Shown piece after piece: positions 4,682-12,992 of a DNA stretch of 22,152 nt. The notes beneath the pieces are model-generated. The model did no database searches. It had not been told where the DNA came from and was given only the letters and a program-made list of their open reading frames with translations. Position numbers and translations under genes: made by a program. Source of the DNA: a virus; IMG/VR virus record IMGVR_UViG_3300028388_002695, positions 9,975 through 32,126 of that record. The stretch is one strand, 5' to 3'. How positions within the stretch are numbered: the first letter of the stretch is position 1; each line of letters starts with the position of its first letter.

Positions 4682-5131
4682 TCACACCGTGAATTCACGC
4701 ACGTCTACTTCGTCACCGGCCGGCAACGGGTTCACAAAGCGCAATGTCGTGCCGGTGACAAAGTAATCGCGGGGGTCGTTAACTTCCGATCCATTCAACA
4801 CTACCTCCACAGCAGCAGGGTTCACCGGCGCGGCCGTTAAAGTGAAATCTGTCTGCCCCGCGGTCGCAATAAAAGATTGCGTCGTAATCCCCCCAATGCT
4901 TAAAGCGTTGAGCCTAGCAAGCGCCTCAGCCAGTGTTGTGTGCGCCGGGCCGCCTGGCAGTACACACAGCTTACCTACTGGCCCTGTAACTACGCAGCGC
5001 AAATGCTGCATATAGATAGGAAACTCTTGAATGAGCGCATCGGCGTCTTTTTTTGCGACACTGAGTTTCTTATTAAGATCTGCCGCAGTATCGCAGACCT
5101 GTTTGACGCAATCAATAACAGCCATGGTCAA
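4682..5131 (-). CDS. tail appendage protein, paralogue 1
   Basis: A 149-residue protein, last gene of the - strand tail operon. Residues 1-40 are helical with a coiled-coil look. The C-terminal part (FTLTAAPVNPAAVEVVLNG, then DPRDYFVTGTTLRFVNPLP, then GDEVDVREF) is a small beta domain seen in many phage fibre proteins (VxLNG...DYxVxGxTLxF...GDxVxV). The same domain ends the neighbouring protein at 5128-5550. It starts at ATG 5131, which overlaps that gene's stop (ATGA). A role as a small fibre or tip decoration is likely. Confidence 0.75.
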   Translation of the reverse strand: MTMAVIDCVKQVCDTAADLNKKLSVAKKDADALIQEFPIYMQHLRCVVTGPVGKLCVLPGGPAHTTLAEALARLNALSIGGITTQSFIATAGQTDFTLTAAPVNPAAVEVVLNGSEVNDPRDYFVTGTTLRFVNPLPAGDEVDVREFTV

Positions 5132-5550
5132 GCTCCGTAGCTTTTAAGAATGACATGGTCACGCAACTCTAGTCCTTCCACAAAAGTAAGCGTCGTGCCA
5201 GCGATTGAATAATCTCGCGGCGAACTCAGCTTAGCGCCATTCAGCACCACTTTCGCTTTGCTAGGAGCTTGTGGCAGCGTTAATGTCGTGATGCCATTTT
5301 GCGCTTGGTTATACCACTCCCACCGCCCGAACCCGGTATCCAGTGGTGACTGCAACCGTTGTAACACTTCTTCAAGAACTGGGACTTCTGGTGTGGTGCT
5401 TGACAACGTGATAAACGCACCCGGAGGAGTTTTATTGAAATCTCGAATAGGTTTATTGAAAACTCGCCAAAACTCAAGATACGCCTGCTGATATTTTGGC
5501 AAAGTTGACTCAATATCAGCAATAATTTGTCCACAGCAAGGTTCAGCCAT
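5128..5550 (-). CDS. tail appendage protein, paralogue 2
   Basis: A 140-residue protein; ATG 5550 (MAEPCCGQII) is preferred over GTG 5559. A helical N-terminal half is followed by a terminal beta domain (AKVVLNG, SSPRDYSIAGTTLTFVEGL, RDHVILKSYG) that matches the end of the 4682-5131 protein. The gene overlaps its upstream neighbour by 8 bases and the downstream one by 4. It is probably a virion tail-tip or fibre component. The duplication could supply alternate binding modules or a hetero-oligomer. Confidence 0.75.
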   Translation of the reverse strand: MAEPCCGQIIADIESTLPKYQQAYLEFWRVFNKPIRDFNKTPPGAFITLSSTTPEVPVLEEVLQRLQSPLDTGFGRWEWYNQAQNGITTLTLPQAPSKAKVVLNGAKLSSPRDYSIAGTTLTFVEGLELRDHVILKSYGA

Positions 5551-6106
5551 TTGGAGCACCCCATACAGTCTTTGACCCCAATGCCGCGGAAAATGCAGAC
5601 CAATCGGCTTCTACCTGTACGAAAGATTTCTGCAAACACGCTCTCATTTCGTCACATAGCAAATTGAACATGCACTCTGGATCAAGGTCATATTGTTCGG
5701 CTTGTACGTTAACTTCCCACAAGTCCTTTTGCAACAGGTCAACTTGATAGTTCCCGATATATCTGATGGGGTGATCAACAGGAAACCACATCGGTAACTG
5801 ACCAGTCACCATTGGCAAAAAATGCCAGTTGTAACCGTACTTCTGCGCAAAGCCTTCCCAAACGTTAAGCTGCCCTGTAGTCAGCACCCAGCTTAGGTCA
5901 TAGCGCCGAGGCTGATCGGTGTAAAGCCGCCGTTGTCGCGCTTTACCTGTCGCGACAGTGGTACGCAGCACCCCCATATCAGCTTCATAGTTGAAAGCGT
6001 CAATGCTTGGGGTCGGCACGCAGTAATCAATTGTGCTGACTTTGCCACCGAAACAAGGGTCGCCTTCAATGATTTTAGTGCAGCCCGCGCAGTCTTTATC
6101 ATTCAT
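5543..6106 (-). CDS. tail protein downstream of J
   Basis: A 187-residue protein starting at ATG 6106, which overlaps the stop of the J-like gene (ATGA). It has an unusual N-terminal cysteine cluster (CAGC, then two more Cys by residue 30) and a Trp/Tyr-rich middle with the motifs YDLSWVLTTGQLNVWEGF and MVTGQLPMWFPVDHP. The C-terminal 50 residues carry further cysteines. I cannot name the family. Its place directly after the tail hub suggests a tip component. Confidence 0.7.
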   Translation of the reverse strand: MNDKDCAGCTKIIEGDPCFGGKVSTIDYCVPTPSIDAFNYEADMGVLRTTVATGKARQRRLYTDQPRRYDLSWVLTTGQLNVWEGFAQKYGYNWHFLPMVTGQLPMWFPVDHPIRYIGNYQVDLLQKDLWEVNVQAEQYDLDPECMFNLLCDEMRACLQKSFVQVEADWSAFSAALGSKTVWGAPNG

Positions 6107-8256
6107 GTATACACCCTCGCATCGTATTCAAATGCCACTATAGAACTGCGGTACGGACCATTATGCTCCACTTCTGATACAACGCATAGCACAGGCTGCC
6201 CGTACAACGGAGTGATTTCGATAGTGTCTCCCGGCTCCAGCACCAGCGCATCTAACTCTGATTCAAACGACCAAATAAAACGATTATATTGTTCTTCTTG
6301 CCAAATACGTTTAGCGCGTGCTTGGGCGATGTTTGGGTCGATACACCCAAGTAATTTCACTTCCCGCGGACGTACAGAATTATTAGGATAAAGCTCATAT
6401 GCAGGGAGGTGCGTTTGAAAATCCCTGTATTCAACTTCTATTCCATCTTCTTCTGACCTGTTGCCCAAAGCGTAACGACGCACTAAAGAACCATCAACGA
6501 TTAGTCCGGCGCCAGCCGTACCTTCTTTAAAGCGCATTCTAGGCGTCACCGAAGGGTCGCCAGATTTTATTCTAATCTGGCGTCCTATTGGCAGTATTTG
6601 GCCTGCTACACATTGTACGACAGTCGTCAAAGCTTCCCAGACATTTGTATCAAAATCAAACGACGCATCAAAGGTGCCTGTTAACGTGCCATCCAATTCT
6701 GCAACCGGGCGTGCCGCACCGTAGTGCGGATTCATATAAATGTCTCGAAACGCATCGATCGCATTTCTTGTAGGAACCCCGTGCAGCCTGCGATTTACTT
6801 GCACGGAGACTCGGTTTAGTACATCGGGGCTCAAGCCTTGCGTTGCTTTTACTTTCAACGCTAACAGCGATACATCCCCATAACCAGGCTGTCCGTAATC
6901 AGAGTAATCAAATGCTTTTAGTTGCGTCCACCAAACGTCGTCCCCAACACGGCCTCCTTTATCACTCTTCACACTGAGATTAGTAACCTCAGTTCTATAA
7001 CGATTCTCGGGAACAGCGATACTATGCGTAAGACGTTTAGGCGTTACTGTTGCATCTGTTACTGTTATGGTTTCAGTATGTGCGTATCCTCCAGCAACCA
7101 CATTACCTGAAGAATCAATTTCTTCAATCTTAAATCGAAGAGTTGAATTTCGTTTGCTTAAAGATCCGTCATCTTCAGTAAAATACAAACCCTGTCTATA
7201 TACTAAATCATAAGCAATTAAAGATGTTACATCTTGTTCTCCGCAGACATTAATCCAAAACGTGTTAATGGGTAATAAATAAAACCCGCGCAACTGCGTC
7301 CCAATCGGATGCGGACCTACAGGGTCAGCGGGGTCTGGGTTAACATTAAATCGATCCCCATTAACGTTCGTTATAGTATATGTTTTTCCATCATCAGCTT
7401 GTATATCGGTACCAACTTGTAAAGCTTCAAAACTGGTTAGTCCTTTTATCTCAGTCGGAGCAGATACTTCAAACAACAGCTCTTGATACGAATGCTCAAG
7501 CTGTAAGTCAGTGACTTCTTCTGATGTGTGGCAATTTTCCTGCAATCCAAATGCCGCTTCAATTTCTCCAATTGTTTGATTGTGTTGACTAGACCAAAAG
7601 AATTGATGTGTTACGATTCCTGGTGCAAGGGTTCTCGCGGGGGTGTTACCGAATATGATGTCGCCAAACTCGTATTCACCTTGCCCTAAGCAGAAGAGCA
7701 TATAAACGTATTGTTCATTATTTTCATACAGACTATAAGGATACGCCGCATAGTCTGGCGTTATACGCAGGTTCCCGTAATGCACAGGAATAACGTCACC
7801 GAGCCGCGTTTGATTGGTAGGCAAAGCCAGATTATAGACAGACTCAGCTTTTGGCTTAGCAAGACTAGCAGGGCTTTGTGGTGTCGCTAACTTCCCCGGC
7901 TTAGGCGCGAGTAGGTAACTGACCGCGGTAAGCGCCAGTCCAACAGCAAGCGAAGACAGCACCGCTGAAGATGCGACCGCTGAAGCAATAGCCCCGATTG
8001 CTGCGACAATAGCGCCAAAAATGCCGGGTGTTACCAGCAACACTACCTCGTCACGCGGACCGAGGCGGCGGTCGTAATCTTCAACAGGCAAATACTCGCG
8101 GTTCAAAAACGTGCGGTGCGTGCCTGGAAATCCGTCGGGATATTCTCTATTCAGAAACCCGCTTTCACCATCATTCGAGCAATACGGACCTACCCACTCG
8201 TATTCAACACGGTCGTGTGGATTCAGGGGATTGCTAAGAACAATGATGCGTGCCAT
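6103..8256 (-). CDS. J-like tail tip / host specificity protein
   Basis: A 717-residue protein, shorter than lambda gpJ (about 1130). The N-terminal 75 residues are an extra domain with an internal FLNREY repeat. Next comes a long hydrophobic stretch (about 77-118, IFGAIVAAIGAIASAVASS) ending YLLAPKPGK, typical of J-like proteins. The hub-like body begins ALPTNQTRLGDVIPVHYGNLRI and includes the YVYMLFCLGQGEYE and DIIFGNTPA motifs characteristic of the phage tail-tip J family. It forms the central baseplate hub of a siphovirus tail; receptor-binding regions lie C-terminal. The gene follows the NlpC/P60 gene, the conserved lambda K-(I)-J order. The lower GC here than in the tape measure and head-closure genes suggests a different history. 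Confidence 0.9.
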   Translation of the reverse strand: MARIIVLSNPLNPHDRVEYEWVGPYCSNDGESGFLNREYPDGFPGTHRTFLNREYLPVEDYDRRLGPRDEVVLLVTPGIFGAIVAAIGAIASAVASSAVLSSLAVGLALTAVSYLLAPKPGKLATPQSPASLAKPKAESVYNLALPTNQTRLGDVIPVHYGNLRITPDYAAYPYSLYENNEQYVYMLFCLGQGEYEFGDIIFGNTPARTLAPGIVTHQFFWSSQHNQTIGEIEAAFGLQENCHTSEEVTDLQLEHSYQELLFEVSAPTEIKGLTSFEALQVGTDIQADDGKTYTITNVNGDRFNVNPDPADPVGPHPIGTQLRGFYLLPINTFWINVCGEQDVTSLIAYDLVYRQGLYFTEDDGSLSKRNSTLRFKIEEIDSSGNVVAGGYAHTETITVTDATVTPKRLTHSIAVPENRYRTEVTNLSVKSDKGGRVGDDVWWTQLKAFDYSDYGQPGYGDVSLLALKVKATQGLSPDVLNRVSVQVNRRLHGVPTRNAIDAFRDIYMNPHYGAARPVAELDGTLTGTFDASFDFDTNVWEALTTVVQCVAGQILPIGRQIRIKSGDPSVTPRMRFKEGTAGAGLIVDGSLVRRYALGNRSEEDGIEVEYRDFQTHLPAYELYPNNSVRPREVKLLGCIDPNIAQARAKRIWQEEQYNRFIWSFESELDALVLEPGDTIEITPLYGQPVLCVVSEVEHNGPYRSSIVAFEYDARVYT

Positions 8257-8265
8257 AATACTTGC

Positions 8266-8655
8266 TCAATGCCTGCTCAGGGGCTGAGTACCTGAGACTC
8301 CGCGCCATCTGTATGCCTGCTTTGATCGCAAGCCCAATGCAACGAGTTGTCGCCACGTTACCAGCATGACGCCACCGGACCCGCGTGAACAGTGCAGCAT
8401 GTCACCCTGTGGCGTTACAACCGGGCATACATGAGTCCAGCGGCGCGTGCCGCCCATCATCACAACGTCCCCCTCCTGCAAGTCTGAAACGGGCTTCCAG
8501 GCTGAAAGGTTATCTTCTATCGCAAGCTGGCTGCCCCAATTCAACTCTATGCCGTATCTCCGCAGCACTTCTTGCGTCAGCCCGAAGCAATCATATGCAG
8601 CAGGCCCGCGCCCGCCGTATTGAAATGGCAAACCGATAAGATCGTCGATGATCAT
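8266..8655 (-). CDS. NlpC/P60 tail peptidase (gpK-like)
   Basis: A 129-residue NlpC/P60 cysteine peptidase domain. The catalytic Cys is in YDCFGL (about residue 22), the catalytic His probably in MLHCSRG or THVCPV, and the core PFQYGGRGPAAYDCFGL is typical. In lambda-type tails this protein sits at the tail tip and trims peptidoglycan during DNA entry or assembly. The start ATG 8655 overlaps the upstream stop codon (ATGA). It is immediately upstream of the J-like gene, the usual order. Confidence 0.9.
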   Translation of the reverse strand: MIIDDLIGLPFQYGGRGPAAYDCFGLTQEVLRRYGIELNWGSQLAIEDNLSAWKPVSDLQEGDVVMMGGTRRWTHVCPVVTPQGDMLHCSRGSGGVMLVTWRQLVALGLRSKQAYRWRGVSGTQPLSRH

Positions 8656-9143
8656 CGCCGCACCAATGCCGGAAACATATCCCCACGATACAACTGCCGT
8701 GGAAACCGTTGATTAAAAATGTCTGACCGAGTGGCGGTCCCTCTGAACACTTCACGGGTCAGTTCTATGTCGCTAAGATGTAAATGAAACGGCGGGTCAA
8801 ACTGCGGTGCTAAGTCGCCTTCAATATACTGCGTGAACTCGCAGACAATCGGCTGCTCTGGCTGCTGTTTGATTTTATCCAACGCCTCATACATCTCTTC
8901 ACCAATGTTGCAGATGACTACCTGCAAGTCTTGCTGCCCTTCGCCGTCCAGCGTCGGCAGCGTCACTTCAAACGGGATTGGTACAAACGTGCGTGTTCCG
9001 CCGTTAAATGTGCCCCTCTGTGGTGACTGTGCATTGGTCAGATACGACGTGCCCGCAGCGGGGTGTGAGATGATAAGCGCATCCCAGAAGTCCACATCTA
9101 CTTCAGACGTGTAGCGGGCTTGCATTGCTGCTGAGAGTGTCAT
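8652..9143 (-). CDS. DUF1833-like minor tail protein
   Basis: A 163-residue protein starting at ATG 9143 (MTLSAAMQARYTSEVDVDFW); an upstream extension through the GGCNN repeat is clearly non-coding in character. The signature ALIISHPAAGTSYLTNAQ followed by FVPIPFEVTLPTLDGEG and LQVVICNIGEE fits DUF1833 tail proteins that replace lambda gpL/gpM-type tip proteins. GGAAAG lies about 12 bases before the start. It is separated from the tape measure gene by a terminator-like hairpin and the GGCNN array, so it may have its own transcription start. Confidence 0.8.
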   Translation of the reverse strand: MTLSAAMQARYTSEVDVDFWDALIISHPAAGTSYLTNAQSPQRGTFNGGTRTFVPIPFEVTLPTLDGEGQQDLQVVICNIGEEMYEALDKIKQQPEQPIVCEFTQYIEGDLAPQFDPPFHLHLSDIELTREVFRGTATRSDIFNQRFPRQLYRGDMFPALVRR

Positions 9144-9163
9144 ATTATATGCTTTCCTGTCCG

Positions 9164-9233
9164 GGCATGGCTTGGCGGGGCTAGGCGCGGCTGGGCTAGG
9201 CAAGACGCGGCCGGGCGCGGCGTGGCGCGGCGC
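9164..9233. repeat. 14-unit degenerate pentanucleotide array GGCNN
   Basis: Reading + strand from 9164, 14 consecutive five-base units share GGC and vary in the last two bases: AT, TT, GG, TA, GC, TG, TA, AA, GC, CG, GC, GT, GC, GC. One unit is GAC instead of GGC. The array is followed directly by the hairpin at 9237-9271. It lies between the tape measure gene and the DUF1833 gene. A five-base period rules out ordinary in-frame codon repetition. Confidence 0.9.
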
Positions 9234-9236
9234 GGG

Positions 9237-9271
9237 AAAACCCTCAACGAGTTTATCTTGTTGGGGGTTTT
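9237..9271. terminator. bidirectional terminator hairpin after tape measure gene
   Basis: AAAACCCTCAAC (9237-9248) pairs with GTTGGGGGTTTT (9260-9271) with one G-T wobble and an 11-base loop. It lies just past the tape measure stop (9277, - strand). TTTT ends each arm on either strand, with a longer T-rich tract on the + side. It is probably an intrinsic terminator or attenuator within the tail operon. Confidence 0.75.
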
Positions 9272-9276
9272 CATTT

Positions 9277-12129
9277 TTAACGCCCCCGCCGAACATTTGG
9301 ATACGCCTGGCCAAAACTGCGAGAAAGAGAATTACCTCCCCTTGCAATCATTTCGGTAACTTCGCCAATCACAACGTCAACGATCTCACGATCCCCGAGC
9401 TGGCGCCTGCGCTGGCTGACTGGCTCGCCGCTGTAGTTGTTGATGTTCACTGTCGTACCGCCACCCTGCACGCCGAGGTCTCCGCTAGGCATGCGCCGCA
9501 AAGGCAGAATCGCCTCGGGGCCCGCTTCACCGAGAACCCCGCCCCGAGCATACCGCTTCAGCGGACCGGGGTCTGGCGTCTGGAAGAAGGTCGGCTGCGT
9601 GTAGACGCCTTGCGGCAACGCCAGTCGGTTGAATGCCGCGCCTTGTGCGAAGAGCCCGCCAAGAAGCTCTCCCAGACCTCCGCCACCCGCGAGACCGCCC
9701 AAAGCGTTGGTGAGCGCATTGCGCAGGAACAGCTTAGCTAGGTCCGCGGCCAGCTCGCGCAGGGCATCCCGCAGCCGGACGGTACCGTCCACCGCAGAGT
9801 CGATCCAGGAGCCGAAGGCGTCCTTCACCTGAGTGCCTGCCTGCTCGGCCACCTCCTGCATCGGGTTCTTGAGTTCGCCGAGGGCGTCCTGAAGCTGCTG
9901 GAGCCGTTCGGCATACTGCTGGGTCGTGATCAGTCCTGCATCGAGCTGTTGGTTCAGGAGCCGCTGCCCCTCGCGCATCTTGTCGGTGAACTCCGTGGTC
10001 TGCTCGAACTGCGCCATGAACTCGCCCCAGGCACGGGCGCTCTCGCGGACCGCTTCTTCCTGCTCCTTCTGCGCACGGGTCAGCTTCTCCTGCGCAGCCG
10101 TCACCGGTGCCAACGCCTGACGGACGTTAGCGAAGTATTCCTGCTGCGTGATATCCCCCGCTTTATAGAAAGCCGTCAGACGATCAACTTCCTCCAGATA
10201 CTTTTGAAGCTCCGACTTGGCGTTATCACGGATCTGCTGAATCGTGCGCTCACGTTCTTCTTGCGCTCTAGCTGCTTCTTCTTGCGATCTTTGAAGGTTT
10301 TCGTATGTAGCTTCTAGTTCAAACGTCTCTTTACCCAGCGCGTTCATCAACGCGAGTTGATCTTTCCAGATGCGGTTACCATACTGCCGCCCTGTCAATC
10401 CATTATTCGGTCCAATAGTCTGATCAATACCTCCCGTATTGACCGCCCCCGACCCGAGGAAATACCGCGCATAAGCCTCTACGGTATCCCCACTTGCCTC
10501 TTTTAACTTCTCGGCAATATAAAGCGCCGACGCTTTAATATTCTCCTGCCACCCGTCAATGCCTGTCCGGATCAGTTTCAAGTCCAGGTTATATTTGTTG
10601 GCAAGATATTTAGCAGTACCTTCAATAATTTGCCCCGGCCCTCTCGCAGAAGACTTGGGATTTGCAAACTGTGTGAAACCCCCCGTCTCCAGCTTCATCT
10701 TTGCGATCAAGCCTTCTACAGAAACCCCTGCTTGCTGAGCAGCTTGAGCAATAGACGGTAAAAACTTACGAAGATTAGCAGCGCCTGTTTGAGACAAATT
10801 CAAGACTTGCGATATCTTCTTCGCCATTTCATCCAGATTAGCAAGATACGCATCCGCAGAAGCCCCTCCCATATCAAACTGAGGCATTGTGAATTTAACG
10901 AAGGCTTCCGAAAAACCTTCCATCTGCTGTCGCAGTCGTACAACCTCAGCTATGGTGTCTTTTGTTGCATTATCCAGCAATATTGAAAGCGTAATCGCCC
11001 TGGTACGCCGGAGTTCTTCAAGCTTTCTCTGAATTCTCGCAATCTCGGCATCTATGATGTCAGCATTCGCTTCTGTACGCTTTCCAAATCTGTCAAATAC
11101 CCCTGCAATTTCTGTTTGAGCTTGAGCAATACCGACTGAAGCTTGTTCAAAAGCGCGCTGAACATCTTGAATCGGTAACGTTTGAATATCGGCTAGTGAA
11201 GTCGCCGCATTGATAGTGCTTCTATTCAAAGTCGAAGCTGACGCTTCCAGAACGCCTTTGAAAAAGTCAGACACCCCGAAGCGACGATCTACAGAAGCGA
11301 TTGCATTGGTCCAAGCGTTCTCAAATCGCTTCGCAGCAAACGACAGTAGATCGGGGAGCTTTTCAAAATCTTCTTCCAGGTTCTTAAAGACTTTGTCAAA
11401 GGCACGCAGCATTACGTCCGTGGTCAGCTTGCCTTCCGAACCCAACTCCTTAGTCGTCTTCGTCGTTTTCAGAATCGACTGAACGGCCCGCTCCAGTTGC
11501 AACCCAAGCTGACCGGCGTTCTCGTTCAAGGACCGCAACTCGTCGCCTGCGAGCTGCCCCGAGCCCAATGCCTGTGCAAGCTGTATAGTGACAATCTGCG
11601 CCCGGCGGGCATCCGTGCCGAACACCCGCATCGACTTGGTCAGGTTTTCGGTAAACTTCGCGACCTTAGAAAAAGGCACCCCAACGCGCTCAAAAGCGGG
11701 CGCCAACAAGGCAACGTTGTCCGCCGCCTCTTCCAGCGTCAGACCGAGTTCATCAGCAAGCTGCGCAGCCTGGGCAAGATTCGTCGCGCCCCCCGACCCG
11801 CCGAGCCGGCTCAGGCGCGTGTTCATCAGGGTCAACTGCTCGTTCGCTTTGGCGACGCTGATACCGAAATCAACAACACTGCGCCCCATCCAGAACAATT
11901 GCTGCCCCAGATAAAACAGACCGAGCCCCTTCAGGATTCGGCTGAACTTCGCAATCTTAGCTTCGGCTTGGTTAAAGCCGTCTGCCATACGTTTGGTGTT
12001 CTTCTGGATCGCAGCCGTATTGCGCGCCGTAGTCTTCGTTGCGGCGTCAATATCCTTCAGAGTCTTGATGAGCCCTTTAGCGTCGCCCTTGATTTCGATA
12101 AGGCGAGTGACTTTCTGTTGTCGAGCCAT
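9277..12129 (-). CDS. tail tape measure protein with SLT domain
   Basis: A 950-residue tape measure protein that sets tail length. The N-terminal 1-60 is coiled-coil, followed by the conserved tape-measure domain (about 90-290: LAQAAQLADELGLTLEEA, QLAQALGSGQLAGDELRSL, LGLQLERA). Residues about 455-595 form a soluble lytic transglycosylase/lysozyme-like domain, with the probable catalytic Glu near 481 in MKLETGG and the SARGPGQI motif. Residues 600-770 are charged coiled coil. The C-terminus has FARGGVLGEAGPEAILPL and GGGTTVNINNY, the hallmark lambda-type tape-measure end. The muralytic domain would help the tail cross the cell wall. It starts 6 bases after the upstream gene. Confidence 0.96.
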   Translation of the reverse strand: MARQQKVTRLIEIKGDAKGLIKTLKDIDAATKTTARNTAAIQKNTKRMADGFNQAEAKIAKFSRILKGLGLFYLGQQLFWMGRSVVDFGISVAKANEQLTLMNTRLSRLGGSGGATNLAQAAQLADELGLTLEEAADNVALLAPAFERVGVPFSKVAKFTENLTKSMRVFGTDARRAQIVTIQLAQALGSGQLAGDELRSLNENAGQLGLQLERAVQSILKTTKTTKELGSEGKLTTDVMLRAFDKVFKNLEEDFEKLPDLLSFAAKRFENAWTNAIASVDRRFGVSDFFKGVLEASASTLNRSTINAATSLADIQTLPIQDVQRAFEQASVGIAQAQTEIAGVFDRFGKRTEANADIIDAEIARIQRKLEELRRTRAITLSILLDNATKDTIAEVVRLRQQMEGFSEAFVKFTMPQFDMGGASADAYLANLDEMAKKISQVLNLSQTGAANLRKFLPSIAQAAQQAGVSVEGLIAKMKLETGGFTQFANPKSSARGPGQIIEGTAKYLANKYNLDLKLIRTGIDGWQENIKASALYIAEKLKEASGDTVEAYARYFLGSGAVNTGGIDQTIGPNNGLTGRQYGNRIWKDQLALMNALGKETFELEATYENLQRSQEEAARAQEERERTIQQIRDNAKSELQKYLEEVDRLTAFYKAGDITQQEYFANVRQALAPVTAAQEKLTRAQKEQEEAVRESARAWGEFMAQFEQTTEFTDKMREGQRLLNQQLDAGLITTQQYAERLQQLQDALGELKNPMQEVAEQAGTQVKDAFGSWIDSAVDGTVRLRDALRELAADLAKLFLRNALTNALGGLAGGGGLGELLGGLFAQGAAFNRLALPQGVYTQPTFFQTPDPGPLKRYARGGVLGEAGPEAILPLRRMPSGDLGVQGGGTTVNINNYSGEPVSQRRRQLGDREIVDVVIGEVTEMIARGGNSLSRSFGQAYPNVRRGR

Positions 12130-12134
12130 CTAAC

Positions 12135-12992
12135 TCACCATACCCGTTTGCGACGATTGCGACGATGCCGGGCTTTCATGCGCCCGGTCTTACCACCCAT
12201 GCTGTTCAACGGACCGACCCAGATCACCGGGACCGCGTACCGGATCGGCCGGCGATGTCCGTAGTCCTGCTTGCCCAGAATAACCCCGAACGGGGTGCGC
12301 TGCCCGAGGGCGTAGCCCCGGCTCTCCCAATATGCCTCGCGCTTCTGAGGCAGGCTGGAGCCCGCGAGATAGGAGAAGCGCGCATCGAAGTTCTCGGCGC
12401 GCGACATGCGCTCTACCTCCATCCACATCTTCCGAAACGGCTGGGGCCAGCCGGGGTTCTCCATGGTCGCGGCATGCGGCGCGACGTTGGTGATACCGAT
12501 GATGGTGTAGGTGCCCTCAGGCGGGATCGTCTGGTACGCGGTTGAACCGATAACGAAGCGGAAGCTCTGTCGGTACCGATACGGGTGGCTCTTCGGCGGC
12601 GGCAACGGGGCTGTGGAGCGACTGGGCGGCGCCACCGTGCGCAGCATGCGCATGATCTTCTCGGCAACCGGGCGGATGTCCTCCACCCCCTCGCCGGCTT
12701 CTCCCGCCTCCCAGAAGCGCGCCACGGTGGCGAAGGGCATGTCCTGCACCAGAGCGCGTAGGCGCCCCCTGGGGACGCTGGCGTAGCGCCGGGTGCCCAC
12801 CTGCCCCTTGAACTCCTCGGGCACCTGCAAGTTCGGGTCCGCCTCGATGTACTGGATCTCCTGGTCCATGATGACGCGCTGCTCCTCCTCCAGCACGCCA
12901 TAGGCCCCGCGCTCGTCGCCGAAGAGGGCGTTCTGGAACGCCTGCGCGGAAGCAAAGTCCCGGTCCGAGAGAACGCGGTAAGGACCAGCCAT
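12135..12992 (-). CDS. hypothetical protein between G-T and tape measure
   Basis: A 285-residue protein whose ATG shares a base with the stop of the T frame (TGATG). It starts MAGPYRVLSDRDFASAQAFQ, has a charged central part, a proline-rich linker near residue 125 (STAPLPPPKSHP), and a very basic C-terminus (RMKARHRRNRRKRVW) that could bind nucleic acid or a negatively charged partner. I do not recognise the family. Its place between the tail chaperones and the tape measure suggests a tail assembly or minor tail role. Confidence 0.75.
   Translation of the reverse strand: MAGPYRVLSDRDFASAQAFQNALFGDERGAYGVLEEEQRVIMDQEIQYIEADPNLQVPEEFKGQVGTRRYASVPRGRLRALVQDMPFATVARFWEAGEAGEGVEDIRPVAEKIMRMLRTVAPPSRSTAPLPPPKSHPYRYRQSFRFVIGSTAYQTIPPEGTYTIIGITNVAPHAATMENPGWPQPFRKMWMEVERMSRAENFDARFSYLAGSSLPQKREAYWESRGYALGQRTPFGVILGKQDYGHRRPIRYAVPVIWVGPLNSMGGKTGRMKARHRRNRRKRVW

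Noticed and set aside
4688-4699. 12-bp palindrome CGTGAATTCACG
   Set aside because: It lies inside the end of a coding region and contains an ordinary restriction-type palindrome; no second copy or partner was seen.
9144-9149. TATAAT on the - strand just before the DUF1833 start
   Set aside because: It touches the ATG and has no recognisable -35; a leaderless promoter cannot be supported.
11497-12264. + strand open frame of 255 codons over the tape measure gene
   Set aside because: Antisense shadow of a well-identified tape measure protein.
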